Shown in pieces: positions 14,905 through 24,000 of a DNA stretch of 46,207 nt. The DNA is from a virus. Positions within the stretch are counted from its first letter, which is position 1. Every line of letters begins with the position of its first letter. The translations under genes were made by a program, and so were the position numbers. The stretch lies in the IMG/VR virus record IMGVR_UViG_3300042560_001347, positions 1 to 46,207 of that record. One strand, given 5' to 3'. The notes beneath the pieces are model-generated. The model worked only from the letters and a program-made list of their open reading frames with translations, did not search any database and had not been told where the DNA came from.

Positions 14905-15521
14905 AGCTCTACAGCAACTACTATTGGCCCGATGCGGACCAGCGAACCGCCGAGGCAGTCATGCGCGAAGTCGTTCTCTTGCCCTCCTACCTAAAGCACT
15001 GCAAATCGAAGCGCACCTGTATTCAGGCTGGCGGTAACGTCGGCGTGTATGCGCAGGAGCTTTCACGTTCGTTCGACTTGGTTATCACGCTTGAGCCGGA
15101 CCCCGACAACTGGGCGTGTCTGACGAAGAATGTGGTATCTCCCAACATCGTCGCCCATCACGCCGCTATCGGAGATACCCGAGGTAGGGTATCTACGTTC
15201 CGGCAGCCGCATGAAGAGGCCAACTATGGGGCGACCATGGTGCAGGCATCAGAAATCGGAGTGCCGGTCAAGGTCGTCGATGACGCTGGCCTTGGCGAAC
15301 TCGACTTCTTGCTCCTTGATGTGGAGGGGTATGAGCTGCCAGCAGTAAGGGGCGCAGTGGAAACAATCAAGCGTTGCCGCCCGGTGATCGCCGTGGAGGT
15401 GAAGGGTCTCGGGTCACAGTTTGGGTACACCAACGACGCCCTGAAATCTTTCGTAGAAGCACAGGGATACCACATCGCGGATCGTATCGGCAGAGACATC
15501 ATCTTCACACCTCTCCCATGA
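14901..15521 (+). CDS. FkbM-family SAM-dependent methyltransferase
   Basis: The product is 206 residues. The SAM-binding motif I is in CIQAGGNVGVYAQELS, with an acidic ribose-binding residue after it (LEPDPDNW). The FkbM signature follows in LDFLLLDVEGYELPAVRGA, with VIAVEVKG after it. FkbM enzymes typically O-methylate sugars or small metabolites, which fits the two flanking glycosyltransferases. ATGA overlaps on both sides. The much longer upstream extension of this frame is rejected because it lies inside the glycosyltransferase gene. Confidence 0.85.
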   Translation: MKLYSNYYWPDADQRTAEAVMREVVLLPSYLKHCKSKRTCIQAGGNVGVYAQELSRSFDLVITLEPDPDNWACLTKNVVSPNIVAHHAAIGDTRGRVSTFRQPHEEANYGATMVQASEIGVPVKVVDDAGLGELDFLLLDVEGYELPAVRGAVETIKRCRPVIAVEVKGLGSQFGYTNDALKSFVEAQGYHIADRIGRDIIFTPLP

Positions 15522-16774
15522 AGCACACTCTCGTTTGCGTCCTCAAGTCCGGGGGTCAATACACATCTAAGCACGTCGAAAGGTTGCGTGCTCAAACGTG
15601 GTATCCAGTCGTGTGCCTGACTGACGACATATCTGTCACAGAACCGAAGCTACCGCTTACCCGTGGGCTGGCTGGCTGGTGGTCGAAGTTGGAGGTATTC
15701 GACCACGATTTCGGAGCGCCAGTTTGTTACCTCGACCTTGATGTGGTTGTGCAGAACCTCCACTGGCTGAACCCCCTCGAAGATAGCTCGTTTTACGGGA
15801 TGGAGGATGCTTTCAAGCCGGACGGCTGCCCGCTGAATAGCTCAGTCATGGTGTGGGATGGTGGACCACGGAAGCAGGTTTTCGATGGTCTCTCCGAGCA
15901 GGAGATGCAGCATCCGGGTGGAGACCAGCAGTGGATTTGGCGCAAGCTGGGGGAGGGGATGAAGTTCCTCGAACCTCCGTCTGTGGTGTCATACAAGAAG
16001 CACGGCAAGGCACCTGAGTTCGGAGTCGTGGTCTATCACGGCAAGCCTAAGCCATGGGACCGGGAGCAGTTCGAGCACGAACTTGTGTGCCTGTTCCCCG
16101 CTTCGCAGACCAACCTCAAGGAGCAGTTCAACACCGCATGGGGCGCTCTTCACACGGACATCCAGAAATACTCGGCAGGGCAGAGGGCACATGCGAAGTG
16201 CTGGCTCACCTATAGGGCATTGGACGGCAAGGTGACGTACGGCGACTGGCTGCAAAACGTAGCCAATGTGGCACTTCCACCCATGATCGACAGGAAGGTC
16301 GAAGCTAGGTGGCACACCTCGCAACTAGCTGCCGAGGTATTCCTCAACATTCAGCAAGGCAAAGCGTGGCAGGCTCAAGCCAAAGGGTATATCGCCACCG
16401 CGCAGGACGGGAAGCTGCTGGCGGAGAACCCCGGAGCCGTGCTGAACTTGGTCCGTGTCGGGTGCTTGCTGGCGTATCAGCAGATGATGGATGGGCAGGA
16501 AGATGAAGCAGCGGGCACCGTCAACAAGTGCTTCCAGTTGTGGACCTCATCGTGGGGGGGCATCGACCCTCTACGCTATCCCTTTCGCTTTATCGAAATG
16601 CGGCAAGACTCGGCACCCCTGTACGCCATGGCCCGAATCATGCACAAGCTGGGCAGGATCAAAGTTTACTTTAATCAGCCGGACTGGGCAGAGAAGGTGC
16701 TTAAAGAGGCGGAGTCGTCTCACTGGTGGAAAAGCATGCTGCTCCTCGGCAAACATCGGAGCGCCATCTGGTGA
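15518..16774 (+). CDS. Glycosyltransferase with long C-terminal region
   Basis: The product is 418 residues. The N-terminal domain (about 1-190) is GT-A-like: LVCVLKSGGQY at the start, CYLDLDVVVQ carrying the DxD motif, and GDQQWIWRK further on. The C-terminal region (about 220-418) is helical with repeat-like spacing and has no motif I recognise; it may bind the acceptor. The last gene of the cassette, it is followed after six bases by a convergent HNH endonuclease. Confidence 0.65.
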   Translation: MKHTLVCVLKSGGQYTSKHVERLRAQTWYPVVCLTDDISVTEPKLPLTRGLAGWWSKLEVFDHDFGAPVCYLDLDVVVQNLHWLNPLEDSSFYGMEDAFKPDGCPLNSSVMVWDGGPRKQVFDGLSEQEMQHPGGDQQWIWRKLGEGMKFLEPPSVVSYKKHGKAPEFGVVVYHGKPKPWDREQFEHELVCLFPASQTNLKEQFNTAWGALHTDIQKYSAGQRAHAKCWLTYRALDGKVTYGDWLQNVANVALPPMIDRKVEARWHTSQLAAEVFLNIQQGKAWQAQAKGYIATAQDGKLLAENPGAVLNLVRVGCLLAYQQMMDGQEDEAAGTVNKCFQLWTSSWGGIDPLRYPFRFIEMRQDSAPLYAMARIMHKLGRIKVYFNQPDWAEKVLKEAESSHWWKSMLLLGKHRSAIW

Positions 16775-16780
16775 CACGGG

Positions 16781-17296
16781 CTACTTAACGTGTTTCCACA
16801 ACCTCCTCGAAGTGATCTTCTGAATGCTTTGTTGGGCCATATTGAACTTCGCTCCGATGACACTTTGGGAAAGCCCGATTCTGTACATCTCGCGTATCTG
16901 ACGGACCTGATCGTCGGTCAACTTTGCTTGGGGTAGCGCGGACCCCATTAGCGGAGCAGAACGGCCTTTGGCTACCCTGTCGAGGTTGTTATCCTCGATG
17001 GTCCCAAGCATCAGGTGGTTCGGATTCACGCAGCAGCGGTTGTCGCACTTGTGCAGCACGCACATCCCTTCCGGCACCGGCCCGTAGTGAATTGCCCATG
17101 ATATACGATGCGCCGTTGTGTGGACATCCCCCACCTTGATTTTCCCATACCCTGCTTTGCTGAGAGTTCCAGACCAATCCCAGCAGCGATCTAGGCCAGC
17201 GTACTGAGGGACCGACTGGGGTGGCAGGTTGGAGACTCTGTTACGGCTCCAGAAGAGGCGTAGCGTTTGATGGGTGATCTCAATGGTGTTTGGCAT
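16781..17296 (-). CDS. HNH homing endonuclease (HNH_3 type)
   Basis: The product is 171 residues. It has CWDWSGTLSKAGYGKIKV, then TAHRISWAIHYGPVPEG, then the HNH core LHKCDNRCCVNPNHLMLGT (His82, Asn91, His94). A C-terminal helix-turn-helix, starting KLTDDQVRQIREMY, provides DNA specificity. Free-standing enzymes of this type nick or cut phage DNA and spread by gene conversion. It runs against the surrounding late genes and separates the two structural blocks, so it is probably an insertion. Confidence 0.88.
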   Translation of the reverse strand: MPNTIEITHQTLRLFWSRNRVSNLPPQSVPQYAGLDRCWDWSGTLSKAGYGKIKVGDVHTTAHRISWAIHYGPVPEGMCVLHKCDNRCCVNPNHLMLGTIEDNNLDRVAKGRSAPLMGSALPQAKLTDDQVRQIREMYRIGLSQSVIGAKFNMAQQSIQKITSRRLWKHVK

Positions 17297-17335
17297 AAGA
17301 GTGGTGAGTGTAACGCCAACCCGGCAGCACGCAAA

Positions 17336-17364
17336 TTGAAAACAAAATCCCCGTGACAGATAAT
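17336..17364 (+). promoter_or_regulatory. Near-consensus promoter for the second late block
   Basis: TTGAAA (17336-17341), 17 bases, GATAAT (17359-17364). Transcription would start near 17371, about 15 bases before ATG 17386. This is the best sigma-70-type promoter I see in the window and fits the need to restart transcription after the inserted HNH gene. Confidence 0.6.
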
Positions 17365-17385
17365 TGTTGACCGTTATGATAGGGA

Positions 17386-18189
17386 ATGGCTGACATACCT
17401 CTCATCACGGATCAATACGGGCGCACCCGCCAAATGACTGCGCAGGAGTTCAAAGCCGCCACCGGGCGCATTAGTGCTGCTCCAAGGAACCCGCGATACA
17501 TGGGCGGGCTGAATAACTACTACGCTTTGCAGAATCGCAACGTGCCCACTTTCTCCGACCCACGCCGACCCGGCATGTCCGCTCGCGAGATCGGTGAAGA
17601 CGCCGCGAGCCTGGGGTACACCATCGGTGCTCAGGGCGTTCGCCCCAGCTACATGCCCAACAATCCGCAGGGTCAGATGACGGCGGAGCAGCTTCGCCAG
17701 TTCAATATCGCCACTGCGAAAGCGTCCGGCAACTTCTCAGCGATCCGTGAGAAGTTTCTCCGTGAGAACCCCGGCGATACCATGGATGAGCGAGGCAACA
17801 TCGTTCGGGGGGGAGCAAAGGCGACAGCGCCAGCCCCGGCCATGAAGCGCGACGATACTTTGCTTGGCCTCGCGGGCATTGACGTTGAAAAGCTGCGTCC
17901 CGACTTCTCCGCCGCCAAGGCAGCGCCCATCGTGGAAACCCCCGCCCTCGTCACCGCCGCACAGCGTCGCCAGATGCTCGCCGACGCGGCTTCTGGTCGC
18001 AGTGAGTCCCGCGTAGGCGACCGTGTCGCTGGCATCTCTTCGGGCTACGGCACCGGCTCTTCCCGTCTTCTGAAACCCGGCGAAGCTCGTCCCGTCGCCA
18101 TGACCACCGACGAGTTCGGCAAGCCGGAGACGATGAAGAGCTTCCTCGAACGTCGCAAAGCAATCCAGAAATCGAAAGGCATGACCTAA
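17386..18189 (+). CDS. Hypothetical virion/internal protein, 267 residues
   Basis: Not recognised. It is rich in Arg, Ala, Pro and Gly, with little predicted structure in the first third and a Lys/Arg-rich tail. Such sequences are common among podovirus internal or ejected proteins. It leads a block that continues through 181-, 313-, 455- and 3251-residue proteins with gaps of one or two bases or one-base overlaps. Confidence 0.6.
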   Translation: MADIPLITDQYGRTRQMTAQEFKAATGRISAAPRNPRYMGGLNNYYALQNRNVPTFSDPRRPGMSAREIGEDAASLGYTIGAQGVRPSYMPNNPQGQMTAEQLRQFNIATAKASGNFSAIREKFLRENPGDTMDERGNIVRGGAKATAPAPAMKRDDTLLGLAGIDVEKLRPDFSAAKAAPIVETPALVTAAQRRQMLADAASGRSESRVGDRVAGISSGYGTGSSRLLKPGEARPVAMTTDEFGKPETMKSFLERRKAIQKSKGMT

Positions 18190-18190
18190 T

Positions 18191-18736
18191 ATGGCCGAAG
18201 ACTGGGCATCCAAAATCCGCGAAAGCATTCAGCGCAGCAATCAAGCGATGGACCTCTACCAGCGTCAGGGGCAGGCCGCAGCGATGAACTATGAACGCGA
18301 CCGCCGTGACCCAATGCCATCCGGCCTTGTCAGCGGGAACCGCACGCGCTACACCGCGCTCGACACGGGCGGCATTGCTGACATACCCATGTTCACACCC
18401 GCGCCCGCTGGTATGACAGCCGACCGTTTCAGCGGTGCCCCGATTGAGAGTGCGTCCTTCTACGGCTCCGGCCAGATCAACGAGATCAAGCCCCCCGAGG
18501 ACTATGAAGAGGGGCAAGGCGGTGGCGAAGGCCAAGGAGGGGCACCCACGCCCAACCGTCGTCCTCGCCGCCCTTCCACTCCGATGAAGAGGAACTACAT
18601 GGGTTCCGCTGGTGGGGGTGGCCTCGACCAGCACTTCCAGAATCAGCGCAACGCAAGCTCGTGGGAGAACCTTCAACGGCGTAGCAATTACATGCCGCCG
18701 AGTCAGCAAACCCCTCGCCAACGCTTCGCCTCCTAA
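18191..18736 (+). CDS. Hypothetical low-complexity protein, 181 residues
   Basis: A charged helical N-terminus (WASKIRESIQRSNQAMDLYQ) is followed by a Gly/Pro/Arg-rich disordered region containing EGQGGGEGQGG and GSAGGGGLD. This is likely a small virion or ejection protein. It ends in a one-base overlap (TAATG) with the next gene. Confidence 0.6.
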   Translation: MAEDWASKIRESIQRSNQAMDLYQRQGQAAAMNYERDRRDPMPSGLVSGNRTRYTALDTGGIADIPMFTPAPAGMTADRFSGAPIESASFYGSGQINEIKPPEDYEEGQGGGEGQGGAPTPNRRPRRPSTPMKRNYMGSAGGGGLDQHFQNQRNASSWENLQRRSNYMPPSQQTPRQRFAS

Positions 18737-19677
18737 TGGACACACGCACCACATTGGCGGACGCCCGCGCTGCCCTCTACGATCTCATCAACGTCGATGA
18801 TCCGAACGACCCGAAGTTCCTTCGCATCCTCAACGAGGTCCGTGAACGCCTCATCAACTCGGGGAAGTGGAAGGGCTGCGTCGTTTCCACGGTGTTCGAC
18901 TCCTCGGCTGGCTTCATCACGCTGCCCTACGACTATCTCTCCGTCCTCGGCACGACCTACGACCGCTATCCCGCGCCCGTGTTCACGCAGTTCCACGAGT
19001 ATGTGGAGCAAGGTCCGGGCGAGTTCGATGAGACGCTCAAGTTTCCCGGCCAACTCATCGACATGGGCGACGGCTTCGCTACGCAGGCCAACATTGAAAC
19101 GGCTGGAGTGATCCGCGTTTACTCCTCCGCCGCTGACAATGCCAAGGTCGTCCGGTTGTTCGGTGAAGACCAGAACGGCGACACGATCTACGATTCCTCG
19201 GGCAACGAAGGCGTGAACGTCACGCTCGCGGCTCCCTACGTCGCCACCACGGCGCAGTTCTCCAAGGTCACGGCAGCACAGAAGCCCGCATCCTCCAACC
19301 GCGTATACCTGAAAGTGTGGGACGGTGTGACCGAGACTCAAATCGCGGAGTACCAGCCCAACGAAACCCGCCCCATGTATCGCCGCTACAAGACCGGCGA
19401 GGCTGAGAAGGCGATCCGCGTCATCTGCCAACTGCGCTACATGCCAGTCTCCGCTGAGACCGACTGGGTGAAGCCCGGCAACATCTCTGCCCTTCGAGCT
19501 GGCATCCGTGCGTGGCTCTTCGAGGATGGCAGTGACATGGCTTCCGCCGACGAGTCCATGGTCCGCGCCTACAACTTCCTGAATGACGAAGCCAAGGCCA
19601 CCCGTGGGGGCGCTCGCGTCACCGTGGACATGGTCGGCGGCACTTTCGGACGAACCTACATCCCTTTCATGCGCTAA
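18736..19677 (+). CDS. Possible head-tail adaptor / tail tubular protein
   Basis: The product is 313 residues. The N-terminal part (about 1-75) is helical, with ILNEVRERLINSGKWKG followed by beta strands (GFITLPYDYLSVLG). This resembles the opening of podovirus connector or tail tubular A-like proteins, which link portal and tail. The remainder is beta-rich. The assignment is from overall pattern and position before the internal proteins, so it is tentative. Confidence 0.5.
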   Translation: MDTRTTLADARAALYDLINVDDPNDPKFLRILNEVRERLINSGKWKGCVVSTVFDSSAGFITLPYDYLSVLGTTYDRYPAPVFTQFHEYVEQGPGEFDETLKFPGQLIDMGDGFATQANIETAGVIRVYSSAADNAKVVRLFGEDQNGDTIYDSSGNEGVNVTLAAPYVATTAQFSKVTAAQKPASSNRVYLKVWDGVTETQIAEYQPNETRPMYRRYKTGEAEKAIRVICQLRYMPVSAETDWVKPGNISALRAGIRAWLFEDGSDMASADESMVRAYNFLNDEAKATRGGARVTVDMVGGTFGRTYIPFMR

Positions 19678-19678
19678 T

Positions 19679-21046
19679 ATGGCTGACCCCTTCCAAGAAC
19701 TCGGCATCACCCGCCGCCCGCTGTTTCAGATGTTCGGCCTCCCCGAAGATCGTGGAGCCGGAAGCCCGTTCATGGCTCAAGCCGTGCGGAACGACCGCAT
19801 CACGCAAGCCGCGCAGATGAAGCTGGATCAAGACATCGCCGACATCGAGCGCCGTGGTCAGGCCGAGGCTGCCGCCGACGAGTTCGTGCGGCAGAACCCC
19901 GACGCCGCGATGGCCGGGTCGAGCCGCTACGGCGATATTCAGCGATACCAGATGATGCAGCAGCGTGGTCCGAGCTACTCGGATGCCGTGCTGTCTCGCT
20001 CGCTCGCCAACAAGCTGTCGCCCGCTGCTCGGGAGAAGTTCTACCAGAACCTTGAAGCAGGCATGGGCGTAAACGCCTCCTACGACGACGCGGAAGCGGA
20101 TGAGGAAGACATGAAGCTGCGTGTCGGGTTGGTTGAGGCTGGCGTTCCCCGCGCCACCATCGAAGGGATGCAAGGTCGCATCGACCGGCTCACGGCTGCC
20201 GAGCTTCTCGCAATGGCGAAGAACGGCGGTGGTAGCGGTGGCAAGAACCCCGAGATGCAGGCGCTTGAGGACAACTATGAAATGCTTCGGAAGGAGTATG
20301 AAGACGCCCGCACGTTGGGTGAAATCAGCCCGGAACTGGAGAAGGACTACCTAGACACTCGTGGCGAACTGCTCAAACGTCGTCGTTCTATGTACACCCC
20401 GCAGCAGCGAACCCCCGACGCCGCGAAGCAGATCGTCGGACAGGTGGCAGAAGGCAACGCGGCTGGAGTTGACCTCCGTCCGACTGGCGCTGCCCCACCC
20501 CCTCCAATCGAGGGGCCAGCGGCGATCCCGGCCAGCGTCGGTTACGACCAGATAGACGACTACCTAAAGCAGATTGAAGAGCAGAAGGCAAAGGTTGGCG
20601 AGGAAGCCGCTGTGGCCGAGCAGTGGACGCAGCAGAAGAGCGCGTTGCAGAAGCGCCTCGAAGCTGCATTCCCAGACACCAAGATTCCCGGCACCAGCAC
20701 CACGCGGCTTGAGATCATCGCTCAGAACATCCTTAAGGACAAGCCCCTTGAGGACAAGGAAACCCTCGACGCGGAAGGGAATACGGTTGTCTCACCCGCC
20801 AGCATCTACGCACTCAACAAGATCGGGCTTGGTCCTGTCTATGACGCCTTTGCCGAAAAGGGCAACCTCCGCACCGGACCGCAGGGCGTATCCAATCGTG
20901 AGCTTGTCAAAGCGTGGGCGGAGGAGTTCCTCAAGAAGCGCAACCTCGCCAAAGCTCCGATAGATCAACGGTTGGACATCGCCCCCGAAGAGCGCGTCAT
21001 TGGAGCAAAACTTCTGGATAAGTACCTCCCAGCAACTACTAAGTAG
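19679..21046 (+). CDS. Internal virion protein, 455 residues
   Basis: Long, charged, Ala/Gln/Glu-rich helical protein with coiled-coil stretches (about 195-250 and 305-350) and a proline-rich linker between them. No enzymatic motif. Placed directly before the giant polyvalent protein, it is probably another component of the virion interior or ejection apparatus. ATG 19679 follows the upstream stop by one base; upstream extension of the frame is discarded. Confidence 0.6.
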   Translation: MADPFQELGITRRPLFQMFGLPEDRGAGSPFMAQAVRNDRITQAAQMKLDQDIADIERRGQAEAAADEFVRQNPDAAMAGSSRYGDIQRYQMMQQRGPSYSDAVLSRSLANKLSPAAREKFYQNLEAGMGVNASYDDAEADEEDMKLRVGLVEAGVPRATIEGMQGRIDRLTAAELLAMAKNGGGSGGKNPEMQALEDNYEMLRKEYEDARTLGEISPELEKDYLDTRGELLKRRRSMYTPQQRTPDAAKQIVGQVAEGNAAGVDLRPTGAAPPPPIEGPAAIPASVGYDQIDDYLKQIEEQKAKVGEEAAVAEQWTQQKSALQKRLEAAFPDTKIPGTSTTRLEIIAQNILKDKPLEDKETLDAEGNTVVSPASIYALNKIGLGPVYDAFAEKGNLRTGPQGVSNRELVKAWAEEFLKKRNLAKAPIDQRLDIAPEERVIGAKLLDKYLPATTK

Positions 21047-21048
21047 CC

Positions 21049-24000
21049 ATGCCCAACTGGTACGACATCACCCGCGACGAGGAATATCAGTCTCTCTCCC
21101 CACAGGCTAAGGCCGACCTCAAGCAGCAGTTCTTTCAGCGTTCCTTCGCAGCCGATGATGAGTACAAGGGCCTGTCAGACAGTGGGAAGCAGGCAGTGTT
21201 TCAGAGCTTCATGCAGCAGCCCGATGACACGGGCCAGAACATCGTCACCAGCACACTCGGCTCCGCCGCACGCGGTTTCGGCGAAGTCGTTCCCGGCGCT
21301 ATCGAAGGCGTCGGTGCCCTCACAGGCATCGAAGAGATTCGTGGTGCTGGGCAAGCCGTGCGCGGTGGCCTCGAATACCTTGCACCCACCAACCCGATTT
21401 ACGAAGAAGGAAACATCGCCAAGGTCGCCGGAGTCGGCGGTCAGATCGGCAGCTTGGTCGCCACAGCGGGCGTCGGCGGTATCGCCAGCAAAGCTCTCTC
21501 TGGCGCGAAGATCGCCGCAGGAGCCACGGCTGCCGAGCAAGCCGCCCTTGCAGCACAAGCTGTCGGGCGCGGTGCCAAGGCAGCCTCTTACCTCTCGTCC
21601 GGTCTCCAAGGAGCCGCTGGCGGGGCCAACGAGGCAGAACGATACGGCCTCGAAGGGCCAGAGGCTTACCTCCGCATCCTTGCTGGCGCTGCCACGGAAC
21701 TCGGCAGCGAGGCTCTCCCCTTCGGCACTCTCACTGAAACCGCAGCCGCTCGCCGTCTGCTCGGCGAAGCGTTGCCGAACGCACCCGGCATCCGTCGCTC
21801 TGCGGTCACGGAGGGGGCGGAGGAAGTCGCTGCTCAGGTTGGCGGCAACCTTTCCACACAACTACTCGCCCCTCTCGGCACGGAAACTCCCGACCTCCTC
21901 GAAGGTGCTGGCGAAGCCGCTGCGCTCGGCGCAGTTGGCGGCGGCATGTTCGGTGCCCTGAACCGGCTCACGACGCCACGCACCCCCACCGTCGCCACCC
22001 CACCGCCCGTTCAGCCCGTCCAAGATGTCGCTGCAAATGTCGCCGCTGCCGACGAAGGGAGACCTGACTTAGCCGCAACACCAAATGTCGGCACGCCTGT
22101 CACCCTCGATGGGCAGAACTTCACCGTCACCATTCCGCCCGGCTCCGGCGTCTCGCCCGACGCGGTGGCCGGGTTCTACGACGACCCTGACACGCTTCGT
22201 GCTCTGCATGATCGTGGTGACATCCGCCTTGAGCAGGTCATCACACCGACGGAGACCGTCGATACCACGGACCTGAACAACAACGTCGCGGCGTCCGCTC
22301 CCTTCGCCCCGCAAGTGGCGAAGACGATGCAGGAGATCGCCGTTGAGGACTCCCTTCCCCAGCTTGCTGGGGACGTGGCTGCCGTGAAACCAGACCCCTT
22401 TCCTACCCAATCGGAACAATGGCTCCGAGACCGCTGGCAGCGGCTCGATGATACCCGTATGCGGCTTATCGAGAACGGAATGTTAGGGCAAGCCGCTGCG
22501 ATAGAGGATGAGCAAAAGCGGGTAGAGCGTTCCCTCTTATCACGATCTTCCCAGCCTGCCGTTACCCCCGCACAAGAAACCCCCGTCACTCCGGCTGAGA
22601 GTGACGGGGGCAGCCTTGGTCAGATGACACCTGCGGCGGGAGGGTCGAGTCCCGACGTTACCGCAGACATGGTTCCTCAACAGGAACCCGTGTCAAGTGC
22701 GGAAATCGCGCCTGCGGCTGACCCGTTCGCTGCGGCGGGGGAGCCGGTTGCCGAGGATGTTTTCCAGCCAGCGTCAGGGCAACCCGACTTGGGCGCAGGT
22801 GCCGCTACAACCCCGCGAGGGGCCATTGAAAGTCCCACAGCACCGCTGGCTGGAAAACCCGTAAAACCGGATCGCCCGAAGAAGGAGACCCGGAGACCCC
22901 CTAAGACGGTCGAAGCTGCGGAAGCGGCTATCGCGGAGCAAGCCGCTGCGGCTGAGTTTGTGGGTGATATTAGGGCAGAAGGACAGGAGGCCCGTACGCG
23001 CCAGAAGAAGGCGGCATTTATCACCGAGTTCGCAGAGGGTAGGAGGGAACCCGCCTTCCTCCAACAGCTACTAAGTGGTGGCTGGGATAAGGCACTGGAT
23101 GACGTTCAGCGCGGGCTTGTGACCGCCGACAGAGCTGAAAAGCTCGCGAAGGATGCAGAAGGTCGCGGCCTTATTGACGCCTTCACAGCAAGGAGGTTCT
23201 CTCAGCAGCCAGCACCCATCGAAGCGAAACCGAAGAAGGCCAGCCGCCCGAAAGTGGCGCAGCCTGCCGCCGTTGTCGAGCCAGCCGAGAAGCCCTCCCC
23301 CGGCCCACTTCGTCCGAAGTTCGTAGCCGGTGAGACGGTGTCGTTCAAGATCAACGGCCAGACCGTCATCGGCACCATTCAGCGTGTGAGCGGAGGTGGT
23401 AACGCCACCGTCGCCTACAACTGGAACGGGAAGAAGGATCAAGAGATCGTGCTGCGCACCTCCGAGATTCAACGCCCTGTGCTCGCTGTCGCCGAGGAGC
23501 CGAACTACAAATACACGCAAGAGCAGAACGCTCGCAAGGCTGCCCGCTTTGGCCTGCCAACGCAGCCCGGCGTCACGGTCAACGCTGGCGGCACCATCAA
23601 GACGGCACTCGAACGCATTGCCTCCGACCCCGCGATGCCCCAGATGTTGCGTGCCGTGGCCCGTGCATTGCAGAAGCAGAACTACGACGGCGTTGATCTA
23701 CGCATCGAGGCAGACGGTCGCCTTAACTACGCTGGCAAGTACGACCGGATGGATGATGGTCGTGCGCTCATCAGCCTCAACCTGCGTGCCGTATCTCGCG
23801 GGCAAGTTGACGCCATTGGTGTGTTTCTCCACGAGGTGCTCCACCACGTCACGCTCGGCAAGATCGAAGAGCCGCAGGGCGAGATCGAGACGCAGGCTGT
23901 CGAGGCACTCGACACTCTCCGCAAACGCATCAAGGCGTATGCGGGCATGCAGCAGCAGGCGACCGAGTTTTCTTACGAGTTGGGGTCGACTGGCGAGTTC

